From Verpa conica (Eukaryota; Ascomycota; Pezizomycetes; Pezizales; Morchellaceae), in the NCBI GenBank assembly GCA_033030425.1, contig JAUFSD010000021.1:1240001-1304000 (forward strand): 64,000 bases of DNA, given 5' to 3'. The translations under genes were made by a program, and so were the position numbers. A model generated the notes under the pieces. The model worked only from the letters and a program-made list of their open reading frames with translations, was not told the DNA's origin and made no database searches. Positions 1-9,834 of the stretch are shown piece after piece (position 1 is the first letter of the stretch; every line of letters begins with the position of its first letter).

Positions 1-210
1 CCAAGCTTTCTGCCCGCGTCACCTAGATACACTTCCCCCGCCAAGGCCCCCGTTACACCCACTAAGTAAGGTCGCTAAGCAACCGCCTACACAATTGTCT
101 CCTGCACATACAAGCAAACAAATAAATAAATAACGCGACATAAAAAATGAATTTCCGTATCCAATCTCGCCTGCAAACAAAAGAAAAACTTCCCCCACGC
201 AGGTCACCCG

Positions 211-402
211 TTATTTCTTCCTGATATTGAGCTCTGTTATGAGCATAAATCGTATGAGGGGATGGCAGTTGTTATCGTTAATAAGTTGTTCCCATAAATG
301 AGTGGGATAGTGTTCTTCCATCATGGTTTTCCGTTGTTGGTCGTACTGGTGGCAGTATAGCAGAATATGTTTACTTGACATGTCGTGCCCACAGCATCCC
401 AA
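211..402 (-). pseudogene. C-terminal remnant of a LINE reverse transcriptase
   Basis: A 63-residue open stretch reads as the extreme C-terminus of a non-LTR retrotransposon ORF2. It has a cysteine/histidine cluster (CCGHDMSSKHILLYC) of the kind that follows the reverse transcriptase in fungal LINEs, then a YDQQR segment and a run to a stop. The catalytic domains are not in the window; upstream sequence (higher coordinates) is not open in the same frame. The assignment rests on this motif only, so it could also be the tail of a different RT/RNase H element. Confidence 0.5.
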
Positions 403-479
403 AAATCTAAATATGTCTTTAAACTGCTATGAACTGCTAGTAGAAGGCAATATATGACTTTAGTGTGGCTATATCTACC

Positions 480-525
480 TATTATGTACTATTGATGCAC
501 TATTATGCACTATTATGCACTATGA
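480..525. repeat. short tandem repeat, ATGCACTATT-like
   Basis: About four imperfect copies of a 10-bp unit (atgcactatt) follow each other. No coding sequence overlaps it. Confidence 0.6.
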
Positions 526-569
526 GTACTTTTGTGCACCTATGAGACATTCGATTGGTCTAATTGTGC

Positions 570-588
570 TTTTTTTTTTTTTTTTTTT
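570..588 (-). repeat. poly-T tract, possible poly(A) end of a minus-strand retroelement
   Basis: A run of 19 T. On the minus strand this is a poly(A), so an A-tailed retroelement copy could end here with its body to the right (about 590-760). No coding remnant is recognisable there, so this stays a possibility. Confidence 0.3.
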
Positions 589-1225
589 GAATCAAGTGAT
601 TTTTATTGTTCTGGGTACAAAATCTGGTATGCAGTATAAACTATGACCTAAAAACTACCCTTCCCCTTCCTAAAAATAAAACGCGTCCCCTTTCGAAATT
701 CCAAACTTATATAAAATTAACACAAAGAAAAGATAAGTAAAAATGTATCGCACGTTTACACCCTTCTTTCTGATGACTTGCTGTCTTACTGCCGTTATAC
801 ACGGGGTTGTCGTGATCGCTGACTCCTTATGTTTCGGAGTGAGTAATAGAGGTGAGAGAGGACATCATCAGCAAACTTGAAGGTTTCTCTCTGACGCATC
901 TGATGAATCTGAGGCTTAGGATGCAGTTGGTGGAATTCGACGATCAGGAAACGGGATCTGTGTCAGAGACACTCGGCTAGCTGTCAGAGCTTTCAGGAGA
1001 GCCCTGGAGGCTCTCATAGTCGCCTCTGGAGGCGTCAGGAGACGTTTGAAGACTCTATAGTAGTCTCTGGGGGGGGCTTGCTAGTCACGCTGGCAGTCAC
1101 GCTGGGAGTCACGGTTTGGAGTTTTTAAAAATTTATTTATTTTACTATGTACATTTTCTAGTCTATATACAAAATACTGCTGCTTTGCCCCCCCTGCCTG
1201 CCCCCCTGCTTGCCTGCCCCCCTGC

Positions 1226-2480
1226 TTGCCTGCTGCCTGCTGCCTGCTGTCTGCTGTCGCGCTGGGAGTCGTCTGGCAGTCACGTCGAGGGGTAGGACAC
1301 GGGGGGTTCGTACCGCCACGGGTAGGTTGTTCGCTTGGTAGCCCGGAGGCTGCTGGGGGTCCTGGAGAGGTCCTAGGGGAGGTGCTGCTGCTGCTGTCGC
1401 GTTGGGGGAGGGGTCCTGGGGGTCCTGCTGCTGCTGCGCTGGGGGGGTCTGCTGCCTGCTGCTGCGCTGGGTGTCAGCTCGAGGTCCAGTCGACGCGTCG
1501 GACAAAGGGTGTTCGTACCTGGATGGGTAGGTTATTCTCTTAGTGGCCCGGAGACTGCTGAAGGCTGCTGGAGCCTTGCTGGGGGTCCTGGGGGGGGTCC
1601 TGCTGCTGCTGTTGCGCTGGGGGCTCTCTGGGAGTCACGCCAAGGCGCGGGACACGGGGAGTTCGTACCGTCACGGGTAGGTTATTCGCTTGGTGGCCCG
1701 GAGGCTGCTGGAGGCTTGCTGAGGGTGCTGGGGGGGGGTCCTGCTGCTGCTGTTGCGCTGGAGGTTCTCTAGGGGTCACGTCAACGCGTCAGACATGGAG
1801 TATTCGTACCTGGACGGGTAGGTTGTTTGCTTGGTGGCCCGGAGGCTGCTCGAGGTCCTGGAGGGAGTCCTGGAGGGAGTCCTGGGGGTCTGCTGCCTGC
1901 TGCTGCGCTGGGTGTCAGCTCGAGGTCCAGTCGACGCGTCGGACTAAGAGTGTTCGTACCTGGACGGGTAGGTTGTTCTCTTAGTAGCCCGGATGCTGCT
2001 GGAGGCTTGCTGTGGGCGCTGGAGGCTTGCTGGGGGTCCTGAGGGGGTGTTGCTGCAGCTGTCGCGCTGGGGTCCTCTGGGGGTCCTCTGAAGGTCGCGT
2101 CGACGCGTCAGACAGAGAGGGTTTGTACCGTGACGGGTAAGTTGTTTGCTTGGTGGCCCGGAGACTGTTGAAAGCTGCAGGAGGCTTGCTGGGGGTCCTG
2201 GAGGGGGTCTTGCTGCAGTTGTCGCGCTGGGAGTCCTCTGGGGTCACGTCGACGCGTTGGACATGGGGGGTTCGTACCATGACGGGTAGGTTGCTCGCTT
2301 GGTGGCCTGGAGGCTGCTGAATGCTGCTGGAGCCCTGCTGGAGGTCCTGGCGGGGGTCTTGCTGCAGTTGTCGCGCTGGGGGTTCTCTGGGATCACATTG
2401 ACGCGTTGGACACAAGGTGTTTGTACCAACACAGATACATTGCTTACTTGCTTGTGGCCTGGTGCTACTACCGGAGGCAG
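1226..2480. repeat. GC-rich minisatellite, about 150-bp unit, 8 units
   Basis: The marker gggtaggtt...ggcccggaggctg recurs at about 1319, 1525, 1675, 1816, 1966, 2135, 2284 and 2434, giving spacings of 206, 149-150, 141, 150, 169, 149 and 150 bp. Each unit holds CTG/CTGCTG runs and a tcgacgcgtc core. On the minus strand the units stay open over long stretches and would encode a Pro/Gln/Ser-rich peptide of about 50 residues per unit (PPAQQQQDP and QANNLPV are typical pieces), but units of 141, 149 and 169 bp break the frame. A decayed coding repeat or a non-coding minisatellite both fit. Confidence 0.8.
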
Positions 2481-3041
2481 GCTTTGCTGGAGGAGGTTCT
2501 CGTGATTCTAAATAGATTGTTAGCTCTATAATAGACTGCTTGTGGGTGGGGGGTAGGGGTAGGGTAGGGAGTTGCTGCAGGTACGCGAGACTGTGGGGAC
2601 TTAGAGAATTTTGGCGAGGAATATAGGGGTTGTGATGGGTGCAGGCCGGGTAACCATGGGCCGGGTAACCGTCTAAGGACTTAGCGAATTTTAGCGAGCT
2701 GCGGGTGTTTTATTTTCGGGAGAAATAACCCCCCCCAAAGCTCTGGTAGCTACTATTAGTGCTTTAGAGGCTTCCATTGGGGCTTTGAAAGCTCCGGCAG
2801 ACAACACTGCAGTAAAAATTATTGGTGGGTTTTAGAGAGCTTTAGAATGCCTCAGGAGACTCCACCAGAGTCTCTGGAGCATCCCGGGAGACGTCAGGAG
2901 ACGTTAGGAGGCAGGAGCTCTTAGTTCTTTCATCAGGACAGTGCGGATGCATCTGATGTACAATTTTCTAAGCTTGTATCCTGAAACAGTGCTTGTCTCT
3001 CCTGATACAAATTTTAGTTTGCTGATGATGGTGGAGGGAGA
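2481..3041. other. no gene seen
   Basis: Continues the GC-rich style of the minisatellite (short repeats such as ccgggtaacc near 2650 and aggagac motifs near 2850-2910). No open frame resembles a known protein. Confidence 0.5.
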
Positions 3042-3464
3042 TGTCAAGAACAACAAATCATCAGTTCTCACTCGGTCACAAATTGTCACTCGACCACCAG
3101 TCAGCCTTGCCCGTTTCATATCAGTTTCATGTCTAGTCTCATTTATGTTTCATGTATGGGATGACGTGGCTGGCCACGTCATCAGGATCTCCTTAGTTTC
3201 ATATCACGTATCATGTTCTTGTTTCATGTAGTCTGACACGCTACGCGTGTCAGCCCCTTCCCTTTCATGTTTCGGCCATACTATAAGTATCGAGCCATTT
3301 CCCCAGTTCTTAGTCTTAGCTCTCTATCCTTCAACTTGTATTTACTACCAAGTACCTACTCTAGTTCCAGTCTTCCCAGTCTTCTAGTCCATGTGCCCTT
3401 AGTGTCCCAGCTCTTTAGACATCACCTGCTGTCCCCACTAGAGCAAGGGCTTGTGTACTTTACA
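3042..3464 (+). mobile_element. family B solo LTR without target duplication
   Basis: Starts tgtcaagaacaac and ends gtgtactttaca, matching the two other family-B LTRs at 3854-4277 and 32775-33189. It holds a TATA-like tactataag near 3280. Unlike the others it has no 5-bp duplication: ggaga precedes it and tctac follows. What follows directly is the inside of a LINE ORF1, so this LTR sits at a chimeric junction. Confidence 0.75.
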
Positions 3465-3839
3465 TCTACCCATCAAGTGTGTCAACTGTCCGCAGAACCC
3501 AGGACATAAGGCCAACGACCCAGCTTGTCCTACGCGAGCCAAGTTATCTATTAGGAAAGGTAAGGAAGTCGAAGTAGTCATGACGGACTAAGGAGTTTCT
3601 TTCTCTTCAAACGTTTTCCTTTTTTTTTTTTACGACCACGGTTAGTCTGTAACTCCTTTTGGTTATAAGGTATTTTTCTCTCGTAGTTTTTCCTTACACG
3701 TTTTGATCTAGTCAAGTAGTTTTCTTGTCGCTTCTTATTATTTGTATTTTATCTCCAGTGCGCGCCATCTATATGGCTTACCTAATGGGCCTCGGGCCTA
3801 GATGGGAAATAAAAATCTCTCTCTCTCTCTCTCTCTCTT
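3465..3839 (+). mobile_element. 5'-truncated copy of the ORF1-only LINE
   Basis: Positions 3465-3591 match the last 42 or so codons of the LINE ORF1 annotated at 6897-8558 (third zinc knuckle to the terminal VVMTD and stop). Then comes the same 3' untranslated region (about 225 bp) ending in gggaaataaaa and a (CT)n tract at about 3816-3839. The order ORF1 stop, short 3' UTR, (CT)n is the same as in the longer copy, with no ORF2 between. Confidence 0.85.
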
Positions 3840-5354
3840 CCTCGTTATGAGGCTGTCAAGAATGACAAATCATCAGTTCTCACTCGGTCACAAATTGTCA
3901 CTCGACCACCAGTGAGCCTTGCCCGTTTCATATCAGTTTCATGTCTAGTCTCATTTATGTTTCATGTATGGGATGACGTGGCTGGCCACGTCATCAGGAT
4001 CTCCTTAGTTTCATATCACGTATCATGTTCTTGTTTCATGTAGTCTGACACGCTACGCGTGTCAGCCCCTTCCCTTTCATGTTTCGGCCATACTATAAGT
4101 ATCGAGCCATTTCCCCAGTTCTTAGTTTTAGTTCTCTATCCTTCAACTTGTATTTACTACCAAGTACCTACTCTAGTTCCAGTCTTTCCAGTCTTCTAGT
4201 CCATGTGCCCATAGTGTCCCAGTTCTTTAGACATCACCTGCTGTCCCCACTAGAGCAAGGGCTTGTGTACTTTTACAGAGGCATACCCACTCGGAATCCC
4301 AACTTCGTCGACGATAGAGTTACTAGCAAACATTTGGGCGCGCATAACTTTTTCAGCAAAAGCACCTCTGTTGTACATGTTGAGCATGAGAATACCGCAA
4401 ACCCTCGGGCGCACTGGTTCCTCTTTGTCGAATTCTACCTTCTTTCTGGTGCCCCCTCGGGGGAGTTGCGTCCACCAGCCCCTATTACCTCCGGACTTCA
4501 CACTGCCAGTCTCTGTAAGCCTAGCGCTGGAACCTCTGTCAAAGTCTTCCGGAAACCCTCTCCATCTCACTTGATTTGGATGAGCCCTTACTCGTTGCCT
4601 TCGGGCGCTCATTACAATTTTGGGGATCCCTTAACCAAGGACCATTCCCCACCACTACCAGCGAGCGGGCAGCCCCCCTCAACAATACATTTACCTACCG
4701 GACCAGGCAGACTCAATTCTCCAGGTTCTCTATTATACGACAACACTTTCTCCGACCGGAAAAAGTGTCCCAGTCAAGAAGTGGTTGCTCAAACGGTCTT
4801 CCACCCCCTTACCATCAACGGTATGCCGACTGACAACGGCCCCTACCCTCCTATCTCGGTTCCACATAGTGGAAACTCAACTCTACTTTACATCCTACGC
4901 TCCCCTTACCTCTCTGCCAGAGGATTGTCCGTGTCTAGCTTTGGCTAGGGAAAGGGTTATGACGCCGGGAAACGTGAGCTCTCGTCCGTGAAGAACTGTT
5001 CATCACTTGCACCGCGATGTTAGTGAACTTCACTCGGGACCCGATACACCCCCCGGGATTCAAGCCCATCGACATGAAACGCCAGATTGGAAAATGCTTT
5101 TGGAAGAGCAAGAGTTGTTTATTATTTGGGTACATGTACTTTCTTTGGTGTCGCTTAGTTAGTTCTATGTGTTCTCTCTTTGGTGTGTTCCTCTACGCGT
5201 TTAGTTCGTAGATACATGTACACTCTTTGGCCGGTACCCAGTACCGTTTAGTTAGTTTTGGCGGAGTTAGTCGGCGGTCTTTTCGGAGACTTACTTAGTG
5301 GGCCTCGGGCCTAGATAGGAAATAAATTCTCTCTCTCTCTCTCTCTCTCTCTCT
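3840..5354 (+). mobile_element. non-autonomous element C, copy 1, 5'-truncated
   Basis: Matches the minus-strand copy at 34686-35870. Left part 3840-3853, then a solo LTR at 3854-4277, then the body from 4278. It ends with a stretch (about 5300-5328) close to the LINE 3' end: gtgggcctcgggcctag, aataaa, then (CT)n to 5354. Frames are open over 70-150 codons but differ between the two copies, and I recognise no protein. It looks like a LINE-dependent element that borrows the LINE tail. Confidence 0.7.
3854..4277 (+). mobile_element. family B solo LTR, TSD GAGGC
   Basis: 424 bp, from tgtcaagaatgac to gtgtacttttaca. Perfect 5-bp target duplication gaggc at 3849-3853 and 4278-4282. The uninterrupted target (ttatgaggcatacccac) is present in element C at about 35770 on the minus strand, which proves the insertion. 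Confidence 0.92.
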
Positions 5355-5550
5355 TCAACTAGATTCAATAAAGAAGTTCTTCTTTCGCTGTTTTTTTGCT
5401 GTTATATCACTTCTGCGATCGTTGAAATCACTACGTTACTTCACAAACCTTTGGTATTTTGCTTGTAACGGATAGTTACCTTGCCATCGAGTTAGTTGTA
5501 TTCTGTGGTTACGCTGCTGTTACGCTGTTTATATTGTTGCCCCTGAAAGT
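5355..5550 (+). repeat. flank shared with the second copy of element C
   Basis: About 190 bp behind the (CT)n tail are homologous to the flank of the other copy (complement of about 34465-34685), for example ggtattttgcttgtaacgg. So the homology does not stop at the tail. Differences between the copies are rich in C-to-T changes. Confidence 0.7.
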
Positions 5551-5609
5551 GAATGGGCTAGACATCTTTATAGGGGAGCTAAACCTGTGGGTGGGGGAAG
5601 GGGCGGGTC

Positions 5610-6409
5610 GCTTAAGCATAGTGTTCGTCTTGAGGCGATTCGGGGCGGTTCCTAAAATTCTAGACCCGCCCCACCGCGGGTTCGGGGGTAGATTTTGACT
5701 AAAAAACCCGCCCCGGCCGGGGCGATTCCCTGGCCGGGGACGGGTTGGGGCGGTTCCCCACTGGGGAGCCTTATCCCTGCACCACTATGTATATACCGCC
5801 ATTCATACGTCATTCATACGCCTTCCATACGCCTTCCACGGTGCTTTGGAACTCAATTGCAGTCCCCAAAGGCTGTATATATCGATTTTACTCTAATTGG
5901 GGCCCTGAGATGCACGGTCCTCCCCTGTCCTTTCCTCAAAATCCGGAACCGCCCTGCTGTCAAGAACGCTCATTTCCTAGTCTGCCTTGTCTATTTTCTT
6001 GTTTCATGTATCGTTTCATATCTCGTAGGATTCCTGTTATCATTGGTCATGTAAGAAGTACGCCTCGCAGGACGAGACGTCTATAGTTTCATGTAGAAGG
6101 AGGTCGCTCCTTCAGTTTCATATTGTCTCATTGTTGATCTCAGCGTCCCTCCAGAAAGGGTATAAAAGGGACGCATCTCTGCCAGTTAGCTAGTTCTTCA
6201 CGCAACAACTTATATTGTTACCATACCTACCTTGTCCTCGAGTCCCTAGTCTCTTGATACTAGCCTTACCTTGTGATTATCGCCTGCTGTTCCCCAATAG
6301 GTGATCGGTTTTTACACCTGCCTTGTGGAGCGGTTCGGGGCGGTTTCTTGGCGCGGTTCCCCGAGGAGTTTGGGGGACCGAGTCCCCCGTGACGAACACT
6401 AACTTAAGC
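5610..6409. mobile_element. possible foldback/MITE-like element
   Basis: Arms 5610-5629 (gcttaagcatagtgttcgtc) and 6391-6409 (gacgaacactaacttaagc) are inverted copies with one difference besides one missing base. Between them lie GC-rich segments with ggggcggttcc motifs on both sides, a perfect 16-bp palindrome at 5709-5724, and a solo LTR. No target duplication was found beside the arms, so the outer limits are uncertain. Confidence 0.4.
5958..6316 (+). mobile_element. family A solo LTR, TSD CCTGC
   Basis: 359 bp from tgtcaagaacgctc to gatcggtttttaca, with the target duplication cctgc at 5953-5957 and 6317-6321. It contains a TATA box (tataaaaggg near 6160) and the box ACGCAAC near 6199. 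Further copies lie at 32564-33343 (interrupted) and 37954-38313. Confidence 0.95.
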
Positions 6410-6896
6410 AAAAGCTTCTCTGGTGACAGAGGAAGTCTAAAAACTCGCCTTGGAGGAGTAGAAGGGGCGGATGGGCTCTCAGGACGCGAAGCTGAGATAT
6501 CCACGATGTATTAACAATAATATCTTCATGCTATCTGATAGCGTTGAAGAGAAACGTTGATAAAAACTAAAGCGAAAATTTGTCCGAAGTTATGAAATTG
6601 GCCAATATTGATGTGTGTAACGTTCGCTTAGAGCAATACCAAGTGTTCTTATCCCCTCCGAATGAAAAGAGAGAGAGAGAGAGAGATTTTATTTCCCATC
6701 TAGGCCCGAAGCCCATTAGGTAAGCCATATAGATGGCGCGCACTGGAGATAAATACAAAAACGAGAAGCGACAAGAAAAACTACTTGACTAGATCAAAAC
6801 GTGTAAGGAAGAGAAAAACACCTTATAACCGGGAAAATGTTACAGACTAGCCGTGGTCGTAAAAAGAAGAAAACGTTCTGAAGAAAAAGAAACTCC

Positions 6897-8558
6897 CTAG
6901 TCCGTCATGACTACTTCGACTTCTTTACCTTTCTTGATGGATAACTTGGCTCGCGTGGGGCAAGCTGGATCGTTGGCCTTATGTCCTGGGTTCTGCGGAC
7001 AGTTGACACACTTGATGGGTAGGTGAGTGCACTTAACGCCTCCTTTACAGGAGTGGCACTTGTGTTCGGAGGAGTGGTGAGAGCCGGCACACACTGCGCA
7101 GCAAGCTTCACTTTTGCAGCGTAGGTGATGGTGGCCGTAGCGCTGACAGTTTTGACACTGTGTAGATGGGGTGATTGGGATAAAGGGTTCGAGGCGGCAC
7201 ATCTTGTTCAAGATGACTAGGTACCTGCACCCGAGGTTTTCGATGGTGACTCTTCCTGGGAAGGCGAGGATCATGGAGGAGTGTTTCTTGTTGGTCCGGT
7301 CTCTACTGAGCCATCTGGGAATTTGTGCTAGCTGCACATTTGGGAGGTTAAGCTCGACGTGGGCGGCTATCTCTTCGCCCGCTTTAACTCCATCTCCGAC
7401 GGACGTGGGGACTCCGTGGAGGATAAACTTGGACCAACGACTGTTGGCTTTGGCTGAGGTGGGGGAGAGACCGAGGGCAGATAGTGCCGCACAGATGTTT
7501 TCTGAATACGGTGCCGCGCTTTCTCCTGGTTGATTGGGGCCGCCAGAGAAGACCAGGTTTGACTTGCTGGTGTATCGGGCCATGAGGAACGAAACTCCCG
7601 TTCCTTTGAGGGTGTTGTTGACTTTGGCCAGTATAGAGTCTTCAGAGACCCTGTCTGGCGCTGGTTCAGAGAGTTCTATCACAAACTCTCTGTTGATCTT
7701 TGTGTACTGGGGTTTGAAGAGGGGTTCGACCTTCTTCTTTTTGACTGGAGGGGAGGGGGCCTTAGACACTGGCTGGGCTGATTTCTTTGCTGCCTCAGCG
7801 TAGCTGGCCTTTGTCTGTTTACGGGGTTTGGGAGCCGCCGGTTTTGGGGCCTTTGGCTGTTGTGCCTGTGGCTGTGGTGCTGGTGGAGAGGGTTGTTGTG
7901 GACGGGTGTTGGTCTGTAAGCGAGCCACGGTCGCTTTGAGGTAGACCACCTCGTCGGTCAGGGTGTCAATGGATTTGAGAAGGGGGGAGATGGCGTTGTG
8001 GATCAGCCAGGTGGTATAGTTGACTGTCCCGCTCTTGGATTCGACGGAGGGGGGGAGATAGGAGACCTTAGGGTCGTAGGGGGCCAGGAAATCTGGCTGG
8101 TCCAGAGACATCTCGGTGTCCTGGGTTTGAGGGGTGGGGTCTTTGAGGGGTGTTTCCACCTCAAAACTCTCTGCCAAAGCGGAGAAACGGCTACCACTAG
8201 CGGTAGAGTCGACTCTAGGTCGTTTTGAAGGGGAGGCGGGTTTGGAGGAGGAGGAGGCCGCTGTGCCAAAGGGGAGGAAGGTTTGAGTGAGCGGGGTAAA
8301 CGAGGGGGTGGATCCAGGAGTGGCGGCCATCACTTTCTCTGTGTGCCTCCGCTGGATTTCCGTTTCAATGTCCGCCGTTTTCTGCTGAAAGTAGGCCCAG
8401 TTGTTATTCACAACTGCAAAGCCCTTGGATGAATGCTGCGCGAGAGTCACTCTCTTTCTCGCTTTCAGCAATGCTTTCAACATGGAGTCGTCGTATTCGC
8501 TTAGGGGTTTGTCGGCATAGGGGTCAACATAGTCGACGTAGGCACCGGAGAAGGACAT
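6897..8558 (-). CDS. LINE ORF1 protein with three CCHC zinc knuckles
   Basis: Nucleic-acid-binding ORF1 protein of a fungal non-LTR (Tad-like) retrotransposon. The frame is open from 8678; I chose the methionine at 8558 (MSFSGAYVDYVDP), which lies behind the TATA and ACGCAAC boxes, giving 553 residues. A Pro/Gln/Lys-rich low-complexity centre is followed by a conserved region and, in the last 90 residues, three knuckles: C-x2-C-x4-H-x4-C (CQNCQRYGHHHLRC), C-x2-C-x4-H-x5-C and C-x2-C-x5-H-x5-C. In autonomous LINEs such a protein coats the RNA and ORF2 follows. Here the stop is followed directly by the 3' UTR and (CT)n tail, and a second copy at 3465 has the same arrangement. The frame has no break, so it may still be translated. 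Confidence 0.88.
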   Translation of the reverse strand: MSFSGAYVDYVDPYADKPLSEYDDSMLKALLKARKRVTLAQHSSKGFAVVNNNWAYFQQKTADIETEIQRRHTEKVMAATPGSTPSFTPLTQTFLPFGTAASSSSKPASPSKRPRVDSTASGSRFSALAESFEVETPLKDPTPQTQDTEMSLDQPDFLAPYDPKVSYLPPSVESKSGTVNYTTWLIHNAISPLLKSIDTLTDEVVYLKATVARLQTNTRPQQPSPPAPQPQAQQPKAPKPAAPKPRKQTKASYAEAAKKSAQPVSKAPSPPVKKKKVEPLFKPQYTKINREFVIELSEPAPDRVSEDSILAKVNNTLKGTGVSFLMARYTSKSNLVFSGGPNQPGESAAPYSENICAALSALGLSPTSAKANSRWSKFILHGVPTSVGDGVKAGEEIAAHVELNLPNVQLAQIPRWLSRDRTNKKHSSMILAFPGRVTIENLGCRYLVILNKMCRLEPFIPITPSTQCQNCQRYGHHHLRCKSEACCAVCAGSHHSSEHKCHSCKGGVKCTHLPIKCVNCPQNPGHKANDPACPTRAKLSIKKGKEVEVVMTD

Positions 8559-8695
8559 TTCTGAAGGTACGCAGGGCTTCAGAAAGAAATAAAGTGTATA
8601 GATCGAAAGACTCTTATCAAAAGGAACTTGCCCGAAGGTTTGCGCCCGTGAAAGAGGAAAAGGTCGTGGTATAGACACGCTCCCTAGGAAGAAAC

Positions 8696-8755
8696 GTTGC
8701 GTAAAGAAGAAAGGAAAAACTATTACAAGAGGGGGAACGAGGCCCCCTATTTATA
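8696..8755 (-). promoter_or_regulatory. LINE promoter: TATA, G/C hairpin, ACGCAAC box
   Basis: On the minus strand TATAAATA (8755-8748) is followed at once by GGGGGCCTCGTTCCCCC (8747-8731, 5-bp stem) and then, after a pyrimidine-rich stretch, by ACGCAAC (8702-8696). The same order occurs in element C and in several LTRs of this window. Confidence 0.6.
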
Positions 8756-8890
8756 CACTAAAATCCTCCATCCCCTCCTTCCTATTATCCTCGCGTGCAT
8801 GAGTCGTCGCTACGACTCACCCTGTATCCTCGCGTGCATATCCGTGAAACTATCTCCGCCTCATGTCATTGGAATGGTATCGGAATCTCG

Positions 8891-9830
8891 CTAGATGCCC
8901 TTTGCACGGGGAACAACTCGAGATATTCTATGTTTTGTGTCTGTATTTCGGCCCTAAGATAGTAGTGGCTAGTACACATATAGACTAGCGGGTCGTGGCT
9001 GGCTACAAGACGGCAAGTCCTAGTAACACGCCCAACACTGTTTGAGATACGACACCAACCAACGCAGTGCTGAGAAGAGTCCCCCGCCCCCTCTAGCACA
9101 AGACTTGATAAGTGCCAAACGCCACACTCTGAATTGGTACTATTACAGACGACAGTCAAGGTACCGTAGTCTAGCCTGATGAAATGCCCTCAGCGATACC
9201 AAATACTACTTCGCTAATTCCCAGATGCCAGGAAAGGGCTAATCTATTCTCACAGTTCACCCAGCAAGTACAAATCCTGCCCATAACCACTACATGGGGC
9301 GAAAATCAATTATTAAACTCATATCCATTACCGGTGGCTATAATGATTATTTACTCTTTTTTCCTCTTTGCCGGCACAACTCTTGCGCGTATCGTACCCC
9401 CCTAAAATTGTCCTCGGAAACTCACAATGGGCGTCGCATGGCTGTTCTGGCGATGGTGTGGGGGTAAGGATACTGAGTAGGTTGATTACAGATGATGTAA
9501 TGGCGGTCGGAAACCCTCTGGTGGCGTACCGGTCGTATAAATATGTGATGATTAAATACCGACGGTAAGTATTTCACCTCAATCTGCCGGGGGATCGTGG
9601 TAATAAAAGTAGAGAGTACTATTGTGGGGAAGAACTGGACTCAAAGGCGTGGAAGGCGGATATCGGATGATCTACGAATTGTGCGGGGGGTTTAAAGTAG
9701 TTTTCTGGTGGGAATTGAAGAGAGACTTTATATACGCGGAATGGGGATAGTTCGAGTTCGGAGGAGTGTGTACTGGCAAAGACTGTTTATGGTGAGGGGA
9801 CTAGACTGGTGGTGGGGTAGTGGCAACGGT
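8891..9830. other. no gene seen
   Basis: Several frames of 60-97 codons occur, but none has recognisable motifs, a convincing composition or splice pattern. Confidence 0.5.
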
Positions 9831-9834
9831 ATCG

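Larger units (their letters stand above)
6668..8890 (-). mobile_element. ORF1-only LINE, longest copy
   Basis: Reading on the minus strand: 5' region with TATA box and hairpin (8731-8755), ORF1 (8558-6897), a 3' UTR of about 210 bp, aataaaa, and a (CT)n tail ending near 6668. There is no endonuclease or reverse transcriptase frame. Upstream of the TATA box the 15-mer tatcctcgcgtgcat occurs twice, about 38 bp apart (near 8788 and 8826). The exact 5' end and the target duplication could not be fixed. Confidence 0.8.

Noticed and set aside
3042..4277. LTR retrotransposon made of the two family-B LTRs around a LINE fragment
   Set aside because: The right LTR has its own perfect duplication (GAGGC) inside element C, so it is an independent solo LTR.
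4250..4612. 120-codon minus-strand frame inside element C
   Set aside because: Antisense to the element; the second copy keeps a similar frame only because the DNA is similar. No recognisable motif.
6277..6504. 75-codon minus-strand frame
   Set aside because: Its end is the terminal part of a solo LTR read backwards and the rest is GC-rich repeat flank; no family features.
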